The notes beneath the pieces were generated by a model, which did not search any database, was not told where the DNA came from, and saw only the letters and a list, made by a program, of their open reading frames with translations. Shown here piece after piece: positions 1 through 4,816 of a DNA stretch of 7,684 bases. The position numbers and the translations under genes are program-made. Each line of letters starts with the position of its first letter. The first letter of the stretch is position 1. The DNA comes from CAYNWK01 sp964400875 (GTDB lineage: Bacteria > Chloroflexota > Anaerolineae > Anaerolineales > UBA4823), in the NCBI GenBank assembly GCA_964400875.1, contig CAYNWK010000198.1:1-7684 (forward strand), written 5' to 3'.

Positions 1-61
1 ATCCACCCTGCACCACTATTCGAAGGGATACAGGATCGCCGGGTGAGTGTGGTTACCTCTC

Positions 62-553
62 CTATGTCTCGCCTAGCAGCTGTACCACAGCCGGCTGGGC
101 CAGGAACGCCTCCCGCATTTCACCGGCATGGGCGGCGATATCGTCCACCACCGCCCGGGCCTGGTCGCGGATCCCGTCAGCAGCGGCCTCGTTGCCACAC
201 GCTCGTTCCAGCTCGCTCTGGGTGGCCAGGATCTTCCAAAGTACCGCCCGCTCCTCCTGAGCTTCGGCCGCTTCTTTGGCTTTCAAAAGTGACTCGCGCG
301 CCGCGTCAACCTGTCCCAGCGCCAGGGCAGCCCGCCCACGCAGCCAGTGTTCATCTGCCAGCAGATACTCGAAGCCGGCCTCTCGAAACGGCCGTATCCG
401 CTCTTCCAATCCGGCGAAGAGCGCTTCCGGATTTCCCTGGGCCAGATGCAGATGCGCGTAAGCTATGGCAATGGCAACTATGGCAAATGACGGGACAGCA
501 TCCGCCGGCAGACTGGAGAGCAGCTCGTCTAACATGGCGCGGCCTTCGTCCAA
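62..553 (-). CDS. C-terminal fragment of a tetratricopeptide (TPR) signalling or regulatory protein
   Basis: The reading frame gives about 163 residues of alternating amphipathic helices rich in Ala, Leu and Glu, with TPR-like pairs such as HLAQGNPEALFAGLEE, WLRGRAALALGQVDAARE and LERACGNEAAADGIRD. It ends in FLAQPAVVQLLGET. That layout, several TPR units followed by a short Phe-Leu-Ala-x-Pro-Ala-Val tail, matches the C-terminus of large bacterial ATPase/adenylate-cyclase-like or LuxR-type regulators, where the TPR stack serves protein contacts. No catalytic domain lies in the window, so the enzyme type cannot be named. The frame's first usable start is a TTG at 551-553 with no ribosome binding site, and the frame stays open to about position 617, but sense on this strand appears to end near 556-562, where a plus-strand gene takes over. 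I read it as a 5'-truncated remnant, not a complete small gene. Confidence 0.6.
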   Translation of the reverse strand: MDEGRAMLDELLSSLPADAVPSFAIVAIAIAYAHLHLAQGNPEALFAGLEERIRPFREAGFEYLLADEHWLRGRAALALGQVDAARESLLKAKEAAEAQEERAVLWKILATQSELERACGNEAAADGIRDQARAVVDDIAAHAGEMREAFLAQPAVVQLLGET

Positions 554-555
554 CT

Positions 556-729
556 TTCCACTACTTTGCGAGCCTGTCGCTGCCCAAAGGCGTAAAAGTG
601 GAAGGCTACACGCTGTTCAATCCGGGTACGGGTACGGTCGATCCGCACAAAGACCAGGGTGCGATTCCCCTGCGGTTCAGCACCGATCCGGCAAGCGTAT
701 TCCTGCCGTCGGTGCAGAAAGCCCCGTAA
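556..729 (+). pseudogene. C-terminal end of an unrecognised secreted protein, 5' part missing
   Basis: The plus-strand frame running from about 556 to the TAA at 727-729 encodes roughly 57 residues that read like a natural extracellular domain: LPKGVKVEGYTLFNPGTGTV, then a Gly/Pro/Asp-rich beta-type stretch, ending in ASVFLPSVQKAP. The upstream part of the same open frame is antisense to the TPR gene and does not look like protein. The final FLPSVQK resembles the Tyr/Phe-Leu-Pro-x-Val tail often found at the very C-terminus of secreted Chloroflexota proteins; that comparison is from memory. No start codon or ribosome binding site can be assigned. The family is not recognised. It is either a gene truncated by rearrangement or one side of a misassembled join. 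Confidence 0.5.
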
Positions 730-973
730 ATACTAGAATATAGTTTTGATTGATAAATCGAAGATTCCCAAGCAAGAGATGCCATATATAGGATAATAAA
801 AAATAACTAACCCCCAGATCTGGGGGTTAGTGAGCGCAGCGAGGGACTCGGGGGGCACTTGTGGTGGTGCGCCTTTGCGCATGCAATTGGCGGTTTAACC
901 TTCCAGTACAAAAATCAGGCCTCAACCGCTAATAGCCAATGGCTTAAAAGGGCAAAATCCGAGTTTACGCTTT
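730..973. other. Intergenic stretch with one palindrome and no gene
   Basis: After the plus-strand TAA the DNA becomes AT-rich (730-806), then passes through the 24-base palindrome at 807-830 into a G-rich stretch (831-890) and a low-information run to about 973. No frame here reads like protein on either strand. The plus-strand frame starting at 859 has no ribosome binding site and unnatural composition. Confidence 0.5.
796..830 (-). terminator. Perfect-palindrome hairpin with T-run, likely rho-independent terminator
   Basis: Positions 807-830 form a perfect 24-base palindrome (arm CTAACCCCCAGA followed by its exact reverse complement). Read on the minus strand the stem is followed by TTATTTTTTATT (A-run at 798-803 on the plus strand), the layout of an intrinsic terminator. 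It would stop minus-strand transcription coming from the decayed genes at 974-1315. Because the palindrome is symmetrical with no unpaired loop, about four central bases would form the loop. The plus-strand side lacks a T-run, so it is better suited to minus-strand transcripts. Confidence 0.5.
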
Positions 974-1123
974 CTACGACCAAGAGCCTGCCAATTTCCG
1001 CCAATCCATTTGTGGATCTTGTCCTACTATGCCATCGTTTCGTGGTAAGCGTCTTCCGGTTTGAACCAACAATCGCGCCACCGCCGGTTGGGCCAGAAAT
1101 GTACCTCGCAGCTTCCTCGCCAT
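974..1123 (-). pseudogene. Remnant resembling the C-terminus of a TPR regulator
   Basis: On the minus strand, directly after the stop of the PRC-like fragment and in the same frame, the sequence reads MARKLRGTFLAQPAVARLL at 1067-1123 and then degenerates into an uninformative tail ending at a TAG at 974-976. FLAQPAVARLL matches FLAQPAVVQLL at the end of the TPR protein at 62-553. The two 33-base DNA segments (1067-1099 and 74-106) agree at about 23 positions. This suggests an eroded second copy of a TPR-type C-terminus, now out of context. The match is short, so chance or convergence is not excluded. Confidence 0.35.
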
Positions 1124-1126
1124 GCG

Positions 1127-1315
1127 TTAAGAATCTGGGTTTGAATATTGCCCCCGAACCACCAGTGCAACCACGCGGCAGTTGTTAGGATTGTTGATCA
1201 CTCTTTCTACCATTCCCAAGAGCCCATCGCGAAAATAAATCTGCTCTCTGATAACTGGTTGTAAAAAGCGCTGGTCTTCCGGATTCAAATTTTCCTGTGA
1301 TGGATTGGTCTGCAT
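1127..1315 (-). CDS. Truncated PRC-barrel-like small protein
   Basis: This 62-residue frame begins MQTNPSQENLNPEDQRF and continues with IREQIYFRDGLLGMVERVIN, then a segment ending RVVALVVRG. The pattern of a short polar leader, a Gly-x-x-Gly-x-Val-x-x-Val strand pair and a following Arg-Val-x-x-Leu-Val-Val-Arg strand is typical of PRC-barrel-like domains, small beta-barrels found alone in stress proteins or attached to RimM and photosynthetic reaction-centre H subunit. Stand-alone versions usually exceed 100 residues, so this one breaks off after the second conserved strand block, and its stop is followed in frame by a remnant of another gene. There is no Shine-Dalgarno sequence, but promoter-like hexamers lie just upstream. 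I regard it as a decayed or truncated gene that may still be expressed; the domain name is a judgement by eye. Confidence 0.45.
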   Translation of the reverse strand: MQTNPSQENLNPEDQRFLQPVIREQIYFRDGLLGMVERVINNPNNCRVVALVVRGQYSNPDS

Positions 1316-1474
1316 GATCTACTTTGTAATCGGCGTTCTGCTTGTGTGTCAACAAGCGAAATCTGTGTTCGCAACTGGAATATTCTATGGGAATTGACCG
1401 GGTTGTCTGTATCGCAACCCGCAACCTTAATTCATTCTCCTCGCCTTGATCTTGAATTTCGCCTGTTTATAGCT
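1316..1474. other. Intergenic region between DUF5661 and the PRC-like fragment
   Basis: These 159 bases contain no convincing coding frame. They hold the proposed promoter at 1323-1352 and nothing I can recognise as a strong terminator for the DUF5661 gene ending at 1475. The overlapping minus-strand frame 1185-1424 is a shadow of the PRC-like fragment. Confidence 0.4.
1323..1352 (-). promoter_or_regulatory. Possible sigma-70-type promoter for the PRC-like fragment
   Basis: On the minus strand a perfect TTGACA (1347-1352) is followed 18 bases later by TACAAA (1323-1328), four of six matches to TATAAT. The ATG at 1313-1315 lies only seven bases further, so transcription from this site would give a leaderless or nearly leaderless mRNA, in keeping with the absence of a ribosome binding site. 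The -35 is good, the -10 only fair. Confidence 0.3.
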
Positions 1475-1747
1475 CTATCCATCAGCCCAATATTCATGAG
1501 CCTCTTTTTCCATGGCTGCCAGGCGGGTATAGTAATCTGGAAATTCCTTGAGGTGCGCCAGAGCGATTTTCCCGGTAATCAAAGCATCATCATTGGTGAC
1601 ATTGGTTTGCTTATCGCTGACGCCATGCTCAAGCTCAACGTTAAGCCCTATCTGGAAATCTTCGACGTCAAAAGTTTGCCAATCGATGCCTAGAGACTTA
1701 CCAATTTGTTTTGCCTCATCGAGGCTAAATTCTTTCTTTGCACTCAT
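1475..1747 (-). CDS. DUF5661 family protein
   Basis: A complete 90-residue acidic, soluble protein. It starts MSAKKEFSLDEAKQIGKSLG, followed by IDWQTFDVEDFQIGLNVELEHG and then TNVTNDD, GKIALAHLKEFPDYYTRL and a C-terminal ME-rich helix. The VELEHG, TNVT-DD and GKIALAHL-EFPDYY blocks are the hallmarks I associate with the DUF5661 family, whose biochemical role is unknown; length and order fit a full-length member. No signal peptide or membrane segment is visible. The ATG at 1745-1747 is preceded by AAAGGA (1757-1762) at nine bases, a good Shine-Dalgarno, which supports this start. It is monocistronic as far as can be seen: its upstream neighbour, the GlsB-like gene, has its own terminator. A genome-wide repeat copy lies immediately upstream. 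Confidence 0.85.
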   Translation of the reverse strand: MSAKKEFSLDEAKQIGKSLGIDWQTFDVEDFQIGLNVELEHGVSDKQTNVTNDDALITGKIALAHLKEFPDYYTRLAAMEKEAHEYWADG

Positions 1748-1805
1748 TGCACATTTTCCTTTATTGATCTGAACGGTTAATCATTGGAAGGGTTGCCCCG
1801 ACCTT

Positions 1806-1890
1806 TTTAGAATAGGAGTAACGCAGTTCGCCAGTGGTGGCAGGGTGTTTGGTCGTGTTGTTCTCCGACAGTTGGGGGAGATCAATAGAG
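1806..1890. repeat. Degenerate copy of the intergenic hairpin repeat
   Basis: This intergenic stretch shares blocks with the repeat around the assembly gap. ACGCAGTTC occurs at 1821-1829 and 2415-2423, and the 13-mer AGTTGGGGGAGAT occurs at 1870-1882 and 2385-2397. In addition, TAGGAGTAACGCAGTT at about 1813-1828 resembles the reverse complement of 2612-2631 (TAGGACTTACGCACTT), followed in both by a G-rich segment containing GGGTGTTT. The order of blocks differs between copies, so it is a rearranged or eroded relative. It lies between the DUF5661 and GlsB-like genes and codes for nothing. Confidence 0.5.
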
Positions 1891-1913
1891 GCCAAGCTCC
1901 TAGATCTTATCCG

Positions 1914-1957
1914 AAAAAAATGGTGGTTGATGCATGGTGAGCTTGCATCAACCGCCA
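1914..1957 (-). terminator. Rho-independent terminator of the GlsB-like gene
   Basis: On the minus strand, arm TGGCGGTTGATGCA (1944-1957) pairs with TGCATCAACCACCA (1921-1934), 13 of 14 positions Watson-Crick plus one possible G-U, around a nine-base loop. Seven T follow directly (A-run at 1914-1920 on the plus strand). It lies 27 bases beyond the stop codon of the GlsB-like gene and is a textbook intrinsic terminator. Confidence 0.88.
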
Positions 1958-1983
1958 TCTCAGGATGATTTACGAAAGGGGAA

Positions 1984-2256
1984 TTAGCGTAAAATGCTCC
2001 GTCTTCCACCACCTAACATGCGCACAAGGACGAGCAGTACCACTGCACCGACGAACGCCACCAGGATCGACTGCAGGTTAATACCATTCACCCCAGCGCC
2101 AAGGTGGAATACTGACGAAGCAATCCAGCCTCCCAACAATCCACCGATCACACCGACAACGATATCCCCAATAACTCCGTAGCCGCCCCCTTTCAAAACC
2201 TGTCCAGCTAACCAGCCGGCGATCAAACCAACTACAATCCATGAAAGTATTCCCAT
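1984..2256 (-). CDS. GlsB/YeaQ/YmgE family stress-response membrane protein
   Basis: A small hydrophobic protein of 90 residues with three membrane segments: roughly residues 2-21 (ILSWIVVGLIAGWLAGQV), 27-49 (a Gly-rich GDIVVGVIGGLLGGWI stretch) and 60-80 (SILVAFVGAVVLLVLVRM), ending in a short basic tail, GGGRRSILR. The MGILSWIVVGLIAG opening, the G-D-I-x-x-G-x-x-G-G-x-x-G-G core and the loop before the last helix are typical of the GlsB/YeaQ/YmgE family (transglycosylase-associated proteins), inner-membrane proteins linked to general or acid stress; the molecular function is not known. Two ATG codons stand side by side (2257-2259 and 2254-2256). The second is six bases from GGAGG, the first only three, and the family normally begins MGI, so I choose the second. 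It ends at a strong terminator and appears to be transcribed alone. Confidence 0.88.
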   Translation of the reverse strand: MGILSWIVVGLIAGWLAGQVLKGGGYGVIGDIVVGVIGGLLGGWIASSVFHLGAGVNGINLQSILVAFVGAVVLLVLVRMLGGGRRSILR

Positions 2257-2262
2257 CATAAT

Positions 2263-2267
2263 CCTCC
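2263..2267 (-). promoter_or_regulatory. Shine-Dalgarno sequence deciding the GlsB-like start
   Basis: GGAGG on the minus strand, six bases upstream of the second of two consecutive ATG codons. It is the strongest ribosome binding site in the window and favours the start at 2256 over 2259. Confidence 0.7.
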
Positions 2268-2326
2268 AACTGTTGTGTCCGTTACATCAGGTTTATTAAG
2301 TCATGCGCAGACATTGCGCCTTATTC

Positions 2327-2334
2327 ATTCTATA
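2327..2334 (-). promoter_or_regulatory. Possible -10 element of the GlsB-like gene
   Basis: TATAGAAT on the minus strand, about 70 bases upstream of the start codon. The wider 11-mer TATAGAATGAA recurs exactly upstream of the response-regulator gene (6751-6761). No convincing -35 hexamer is present at 16-18 bases, so the sigma factor class is uncertain. Confidence 0.3.
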
Positions 2335-2437
2335 ACCAAAGGCTCCAAGACACATCCACTGCTCGGGTGATCTTTGACTACGCTAGTTGGGGGAGATTAA
2401 AATAGATAGAAGTTACGCAGTTCACGAGTGAATCGGA

Positions 2438-2470
2438 GGTGTCTTGGCGGGCCGGGCCCGCCAAGACACC
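2438..2470. repeat. Perfect inverted repeat (16-base arms, 1-base spacer)
   Basis: The arm GGTGTCTTGGCGGGCC (2438-2453), a single G, then its exact reverse complement (2455-2470). As RNA or single-stranded DNA it would fold into a very stable hairpin. There is no T-run on either side, so it is not a typical terminator. Such a structure can stall polymerases and break assemblies, which fits the gap 52 bases away. Confidence 0.8.
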
Positions 2471-2522
2471 ACCAACACAACCCCCACGGCGTTAGTCCGA
2501 AAAGATTTTTCGCAGGTGGCCC

Positions 2523-2532
2523 NNNNNNNNNN
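2523..2532. other. Assembly gap (ten N)
   Basis: Ten consecutive N. The round number suggests a placeholder, not a measured distance. The flanks are similar to each other, so the real gap may be zero or negative, or may hide further repeat copies. Confidence 0.95.
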
Positions 2533-2640
2533 TTTTTTATGTTACTATTTCCACTTGTTATTCGGTGTTGTTTGGGCTGCCCTTCCCCGCCAAAACACCC
2601 CCAACTCTCCCCCAAGTGCGTAAGTCCTAATAGATTTAGC

Positions 2641-3552
2641 TCAGGTGGCCCAAAGTTCTTCGGCCTCTTTTCCCATTTGCTGCTGCTTGAACTGGTAAAA
2701 AGAGACACTCACGTAAGCGCCAAAGAGAAAGATGAGACCGCTCAAATATGCCCAGGCCATGAAAGCGATAATGGCTGCCACTGAACCATAAACCAGATTC
2801 GATACGGAGATGTAGGTGGAAACAAACAACAAAAAAGCCTTCTTGGCAAGCTCCCAGAGCAGGCCAGCTCCAATCGCACCGGGTAAAATCTCGCGCCACT
2901 TAGAACCGCCATGTGGGAGCAGGATGTAGAGCACCATGAATAAAGCAATATCGAGCAAGATAGCCGTTAAAAAACTGATACCAACCCCCACCGGGAAGAT
3001 TTGTGCGGGCAACCAGGTGCGGAGGTTGGCGACCATACTGCTGGCAAACGAAGCCAGGATAAGAGCCGGGCCAACGAAAGTCAAGACAAACAGGATCGCC
3101 AAGCCACGCCGTTTCCAAACAGGGCGACTGCGTTGATTGCCCCAAATTTCATTCAGCGTTTGGGTAAGTGTATAAAAAATTGTCGAGGCGGACCAGATCA
3201 AACTAACAAAAGCGACACTGGTAACTGGCCCGCGCGCCCGGATGATTTCGCCAATATTTTGGCCCAACAACTGGCCCAAGGCTGGTGCAATAAACTCTAG
3301 TTTTTGAACGATGAGTTGCTGGTCCATCAAGGGACCAAGGCTGAAGCTGGCAATGGAAATACTCAAGAGGGTGAGGGGAAATAGCGAGAAGAGGGCAAAA
3401 TAAGCAATCGCCGCAGCCGTAATCGCCGAATCAGGCTGTAAGGTTTGCCTGGCTGCGCCCACCAACATCCCTAACCAACCGTGCGTCTGCTCGTCAAACT
3501 GGTGCGCGCTGCGGACACCTTGCAGCCAAATCTGTGCCAATGCCCTAACCAT
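2641..3552 (-). CDS. YihY/virulence factor BrkB family integral membrane protein
   Basis: A complete 303-residue protein of the usual family size. Six membrane segments are visible: about 47-72 (AAAIAYFALFSLFPLTLLSI), 112-130, 150-170, 190-212, 224-245 and 255-282. Family marks are the Ala-rich AAAIAYFALFSLFP block at 47-59, LNEIWG at 133-138, the ILLPHGG-W turn at 210-219 followed by ILPGAIGAGLLWEL (222-235), and YGSVAAIIAFMAWAYLSGLI (255-274) leading into LFGAYV. The family, once misnamed ribonuclease BN, is of uncertain function; export, envelope maintenance and virulence roles have been proposed for members. The ATG at 3550-3552 begins one base after the stop of the upstream AI-2E gene, with AAAGGCAG inside that gene's end as a likely ribosome binding site, so translation is probably coupled. 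The TGA at 2641-2643 overlaps the intergenic repeat. Confidence 0.9.
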   Translation of the reverse strand: MVRALAQIWLQGVRSAHQFDEQTHGWLGMLVGAARQTLQPDSAITAAAIAYFALFSLFPLTLLSISIASFSLGPLMDQQLIVQKLEFIAPALGQLLGQNIGEIIRARGPVTSVAFVSLIWSASTIFYTLTQTLNEIWGNQRSRPVWKRRGLAILFVLTFVGPALILASFASSMVANLRTWLPAQIFPVGVGISFLTAILLDIALFMVLYILLPHGGSKWREILPGAIGAGLLWELAKKAFLLFVSTYISVSNLVYGSVAAIIAFMAWAYLSGLIFLFGAYVSVSFYQFKQQQMGKEAEELWAT

Positions 3553-3553
3553 T

Positions 3554-4816
3554 TTAGCGGCTGCCTTTGTGTTCTTCCTGCTTGGGCAGAATCGTCATAG
3601 GTAATAATAGCTCAGAAGGTTCAGCTGACAGACCGGCAGCCGGCAGATCGGCTTGCAAAATAGGTTCGGCTTTCTCAATCAGATGGGTGAGCCGCTCCAT
3701 GCTGCTGGTCACCAATGGCGGGGGCGGTTCGCCCATTGCCCCGATGGTGTCCCACACACTTGCCAGCCGCTCTTTGAGGTCTGAAACCTGGGCTGCAGCA
3801 CCTGAAACAGCGCGGCGGCTGACCAGGTAGCTCCACAGGATCTGGCACACAACCGACAACGGTGGCGCTATGATGATACCCACCAGGCCGAAAGCATCTG
3901 CCATGGCAATCAGCAGGACCACGGTCAGAATAGGATTCTCCCATCTGCTATTGATTAGCCGTGGTTTAACCCAAGTTCCTAAGGCAATCAGGACAACCAG
4001 CGCATAGATAGCCGTAAATAGGCTGAGCTGCACACTGGTAAATAACCCCAATAAAACCACCGGGATGACCGCCACGGCGATCCCAACCACGGGTATCAGG
4101 CACGCCAGCGCGCCAGCCAACGCCAGCAGCGCCGGGTATGGGGATCCTAGCAGAAAGCAACCTGCGCCTAATAGAAGCCCGGCCAGGAGGCTTTGAATCA
4201 CCTCACCGCGCATGTAGGCGCCGATCTCGGGTTCGATCGTCTGCCAAATATCTCGCGCCTGTTTGCGCTGGCTGGATGGTAGCAGCGAGAGCCAGAGACG
4301 TTCAAAATGAATTTGATTAATACTCCAATAGACGCTCAAGACCAGTATGATGACGACGCCGCTCACGACGACGCCAAAGCCCTGCGTAAAACCGAGGATG
4401 GCCGGCAGCACGAGCTGCCCTTGGTCGCCGGTAAGTGCTTCGAAGAGCATACTCGGCGGCGGCAGACGCGTAACCAGCGCTTGTTGGAACGAGCTGCCCT
4501 CCAACCACAGCGGAAGCTTCCACACATCCCGCACCGAAACAGTCCGGGCTAATTGTTGAATATCATTGATTGCCGCCTCGCCGGTCATGAAGATTAAGAA
4601 TCCGAAACTGCCCAAGGTCACCAGGTAAAATAGAATCCAGGCCACTCGCACTGCGATGTGTTTCCCGGCCAGGCGGCTTACCAATGGGCGCAGCGCTGCC
4701 GCAAGGGTCAGCGAGATCAACACATAAGCGACGACTACCCGGAACTGCCACAGCACCACCAGCGCCAGCAATGTGGTCATAACCGCCGCACCGAACCCTA
4801 ACAATTGCTTGGTCAT
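3554..4816 (-). CDS. AI-2E family transporter (second of a tandem pair, divergent)
   Basis: A 420-residue polytopic membrane protein. Segments are near residues 8-45 (two helices), 56-77, 137-162, 207-223, 228-258 and 264-283, and a last pair runs across 295-332. The layout follows the AI-2E (UPF0118) family, which includes TqsA, proposed autoinducer-2 exporter, PerM, and some Na+/H+ antiporters; the substrate here cannot be predicted. Diagnostic stretches are the amphipathic EPEIGAYMRGEVIQSLLAG (195-213), WVKPRLINSRWENPIL (282-297) and FGLVGIIIAPPL (309-320). The usual Pro-x-x-Gly-Pro-x-x-Gly-Ala-x-Pro-Ala signature is altered to IPVVGIAVAVIPVV (241-254): the second Pro and the Gly are lost. 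A cytoplasmic tail of about 85 residues with a Pro run (364-367) follows. It starts with ATG overlapping the stop of the upstream paralogue by four bases (ATGA), so the two are co-translated. Confidence 0.88.
   Translation of the reverse strand: MTKQLLGFGAAVMTTLLALVVLWQFRVVVAYVLISLTLAAALRPLVSRLAGKHIAVRVAWILFYLVTLGSFGFLIFMTGEAAINDIQQLARTVSVRDVWKLPLWLEGSSFQQALVTRLPPPSMLFEALTGDQGQLVLPAILGFTQGFGVVVSGVVIILVLSVYWSINQIHFERLWLSLLPSSQRKQARDIWQTIEPEIGAYMRGEVIQSLLAGLLLGAGCFLLGSPYPALLALAGALACLIPVVGIAVAVIPVVLLGLFTSVQLSLFTAIYALVVLIALGTWVKPRLINSRWENPILTVVLLIAMADAFGLVGIIIAPPLSVVCQILWSYLVSRRAVSGAAAQVSDLKERLASVWDTIGAMGEPPPPLVTSSMERLTHLIEKAEPILQADLPAAGLSAEPSELLLPMTILPKQEEHKGSR

Larger units (their letters stand above)
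2385..2651. repeat. GC-rich hairpin-forming intergenic repeat, interrupted by the assembly gap
   Basis: The region upstream of the GlsB-like gene and downstream of the YihY gene is a repeat. The left half carries AGTTGGGGGAGAT, TTACGCA (2413-2419) and a perfect 33-base inverted repeat; the right half carries the complementary order, with TGCGTAA at 2617-2623 and TCTCCCCCAA at 2606-2615. The segment 2404-2522 aligns base for base, without indels, to 2533-2651 (about 81 of 119 positions identical). Related blocks occur at 1806-1890. There is no coding frame and no transposase. The inverted outer blocks suggest a MITE-like or REP-like element, but target duplications cannot be defined. Its last 11 bases overlap the end of the YihY reading frame. 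Confidence 0.55.

Noticed and set aside
43..555. N-terminal part of a long plus-strand open frame
   Set aside because: It is antisense to the TPR gene, is dominated by Pro/Arg/Ser, and has no ribosome binding site. Only its last 57 residues read as protein.
859..1188. Plus-strand open frame of 109 codons
   Set aside because: Composition is unlike protein, there is no start signal, and it overlaps better-supported minus-strand remnants.
1346..1693. Plus-strand open frame of 115 codons
   Set aside because: It is a shadow antisense to the DUF5661 gene.
1806..2651. Insertion sequence or composite element bounded by repeats and carrying the GlsB-like gene
   Set aside because: The repeat blocks are in different order at the two ends, there is no transposase, and no target duplication can be defined.
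2397..2784. Open frames crossing the N run on both strands
   Set aside because: They translate repeat sequence and unknown bases; Pro/Gly-rich low-complexity output is an artefact of the hairpin repeat.
4307..4559. Several overlapping plus-strand frames inside the transporter genes
   Set aside because: They are shadows of high-GC membrane protein genes; none has a ribosome binding site or recognisable sequence.
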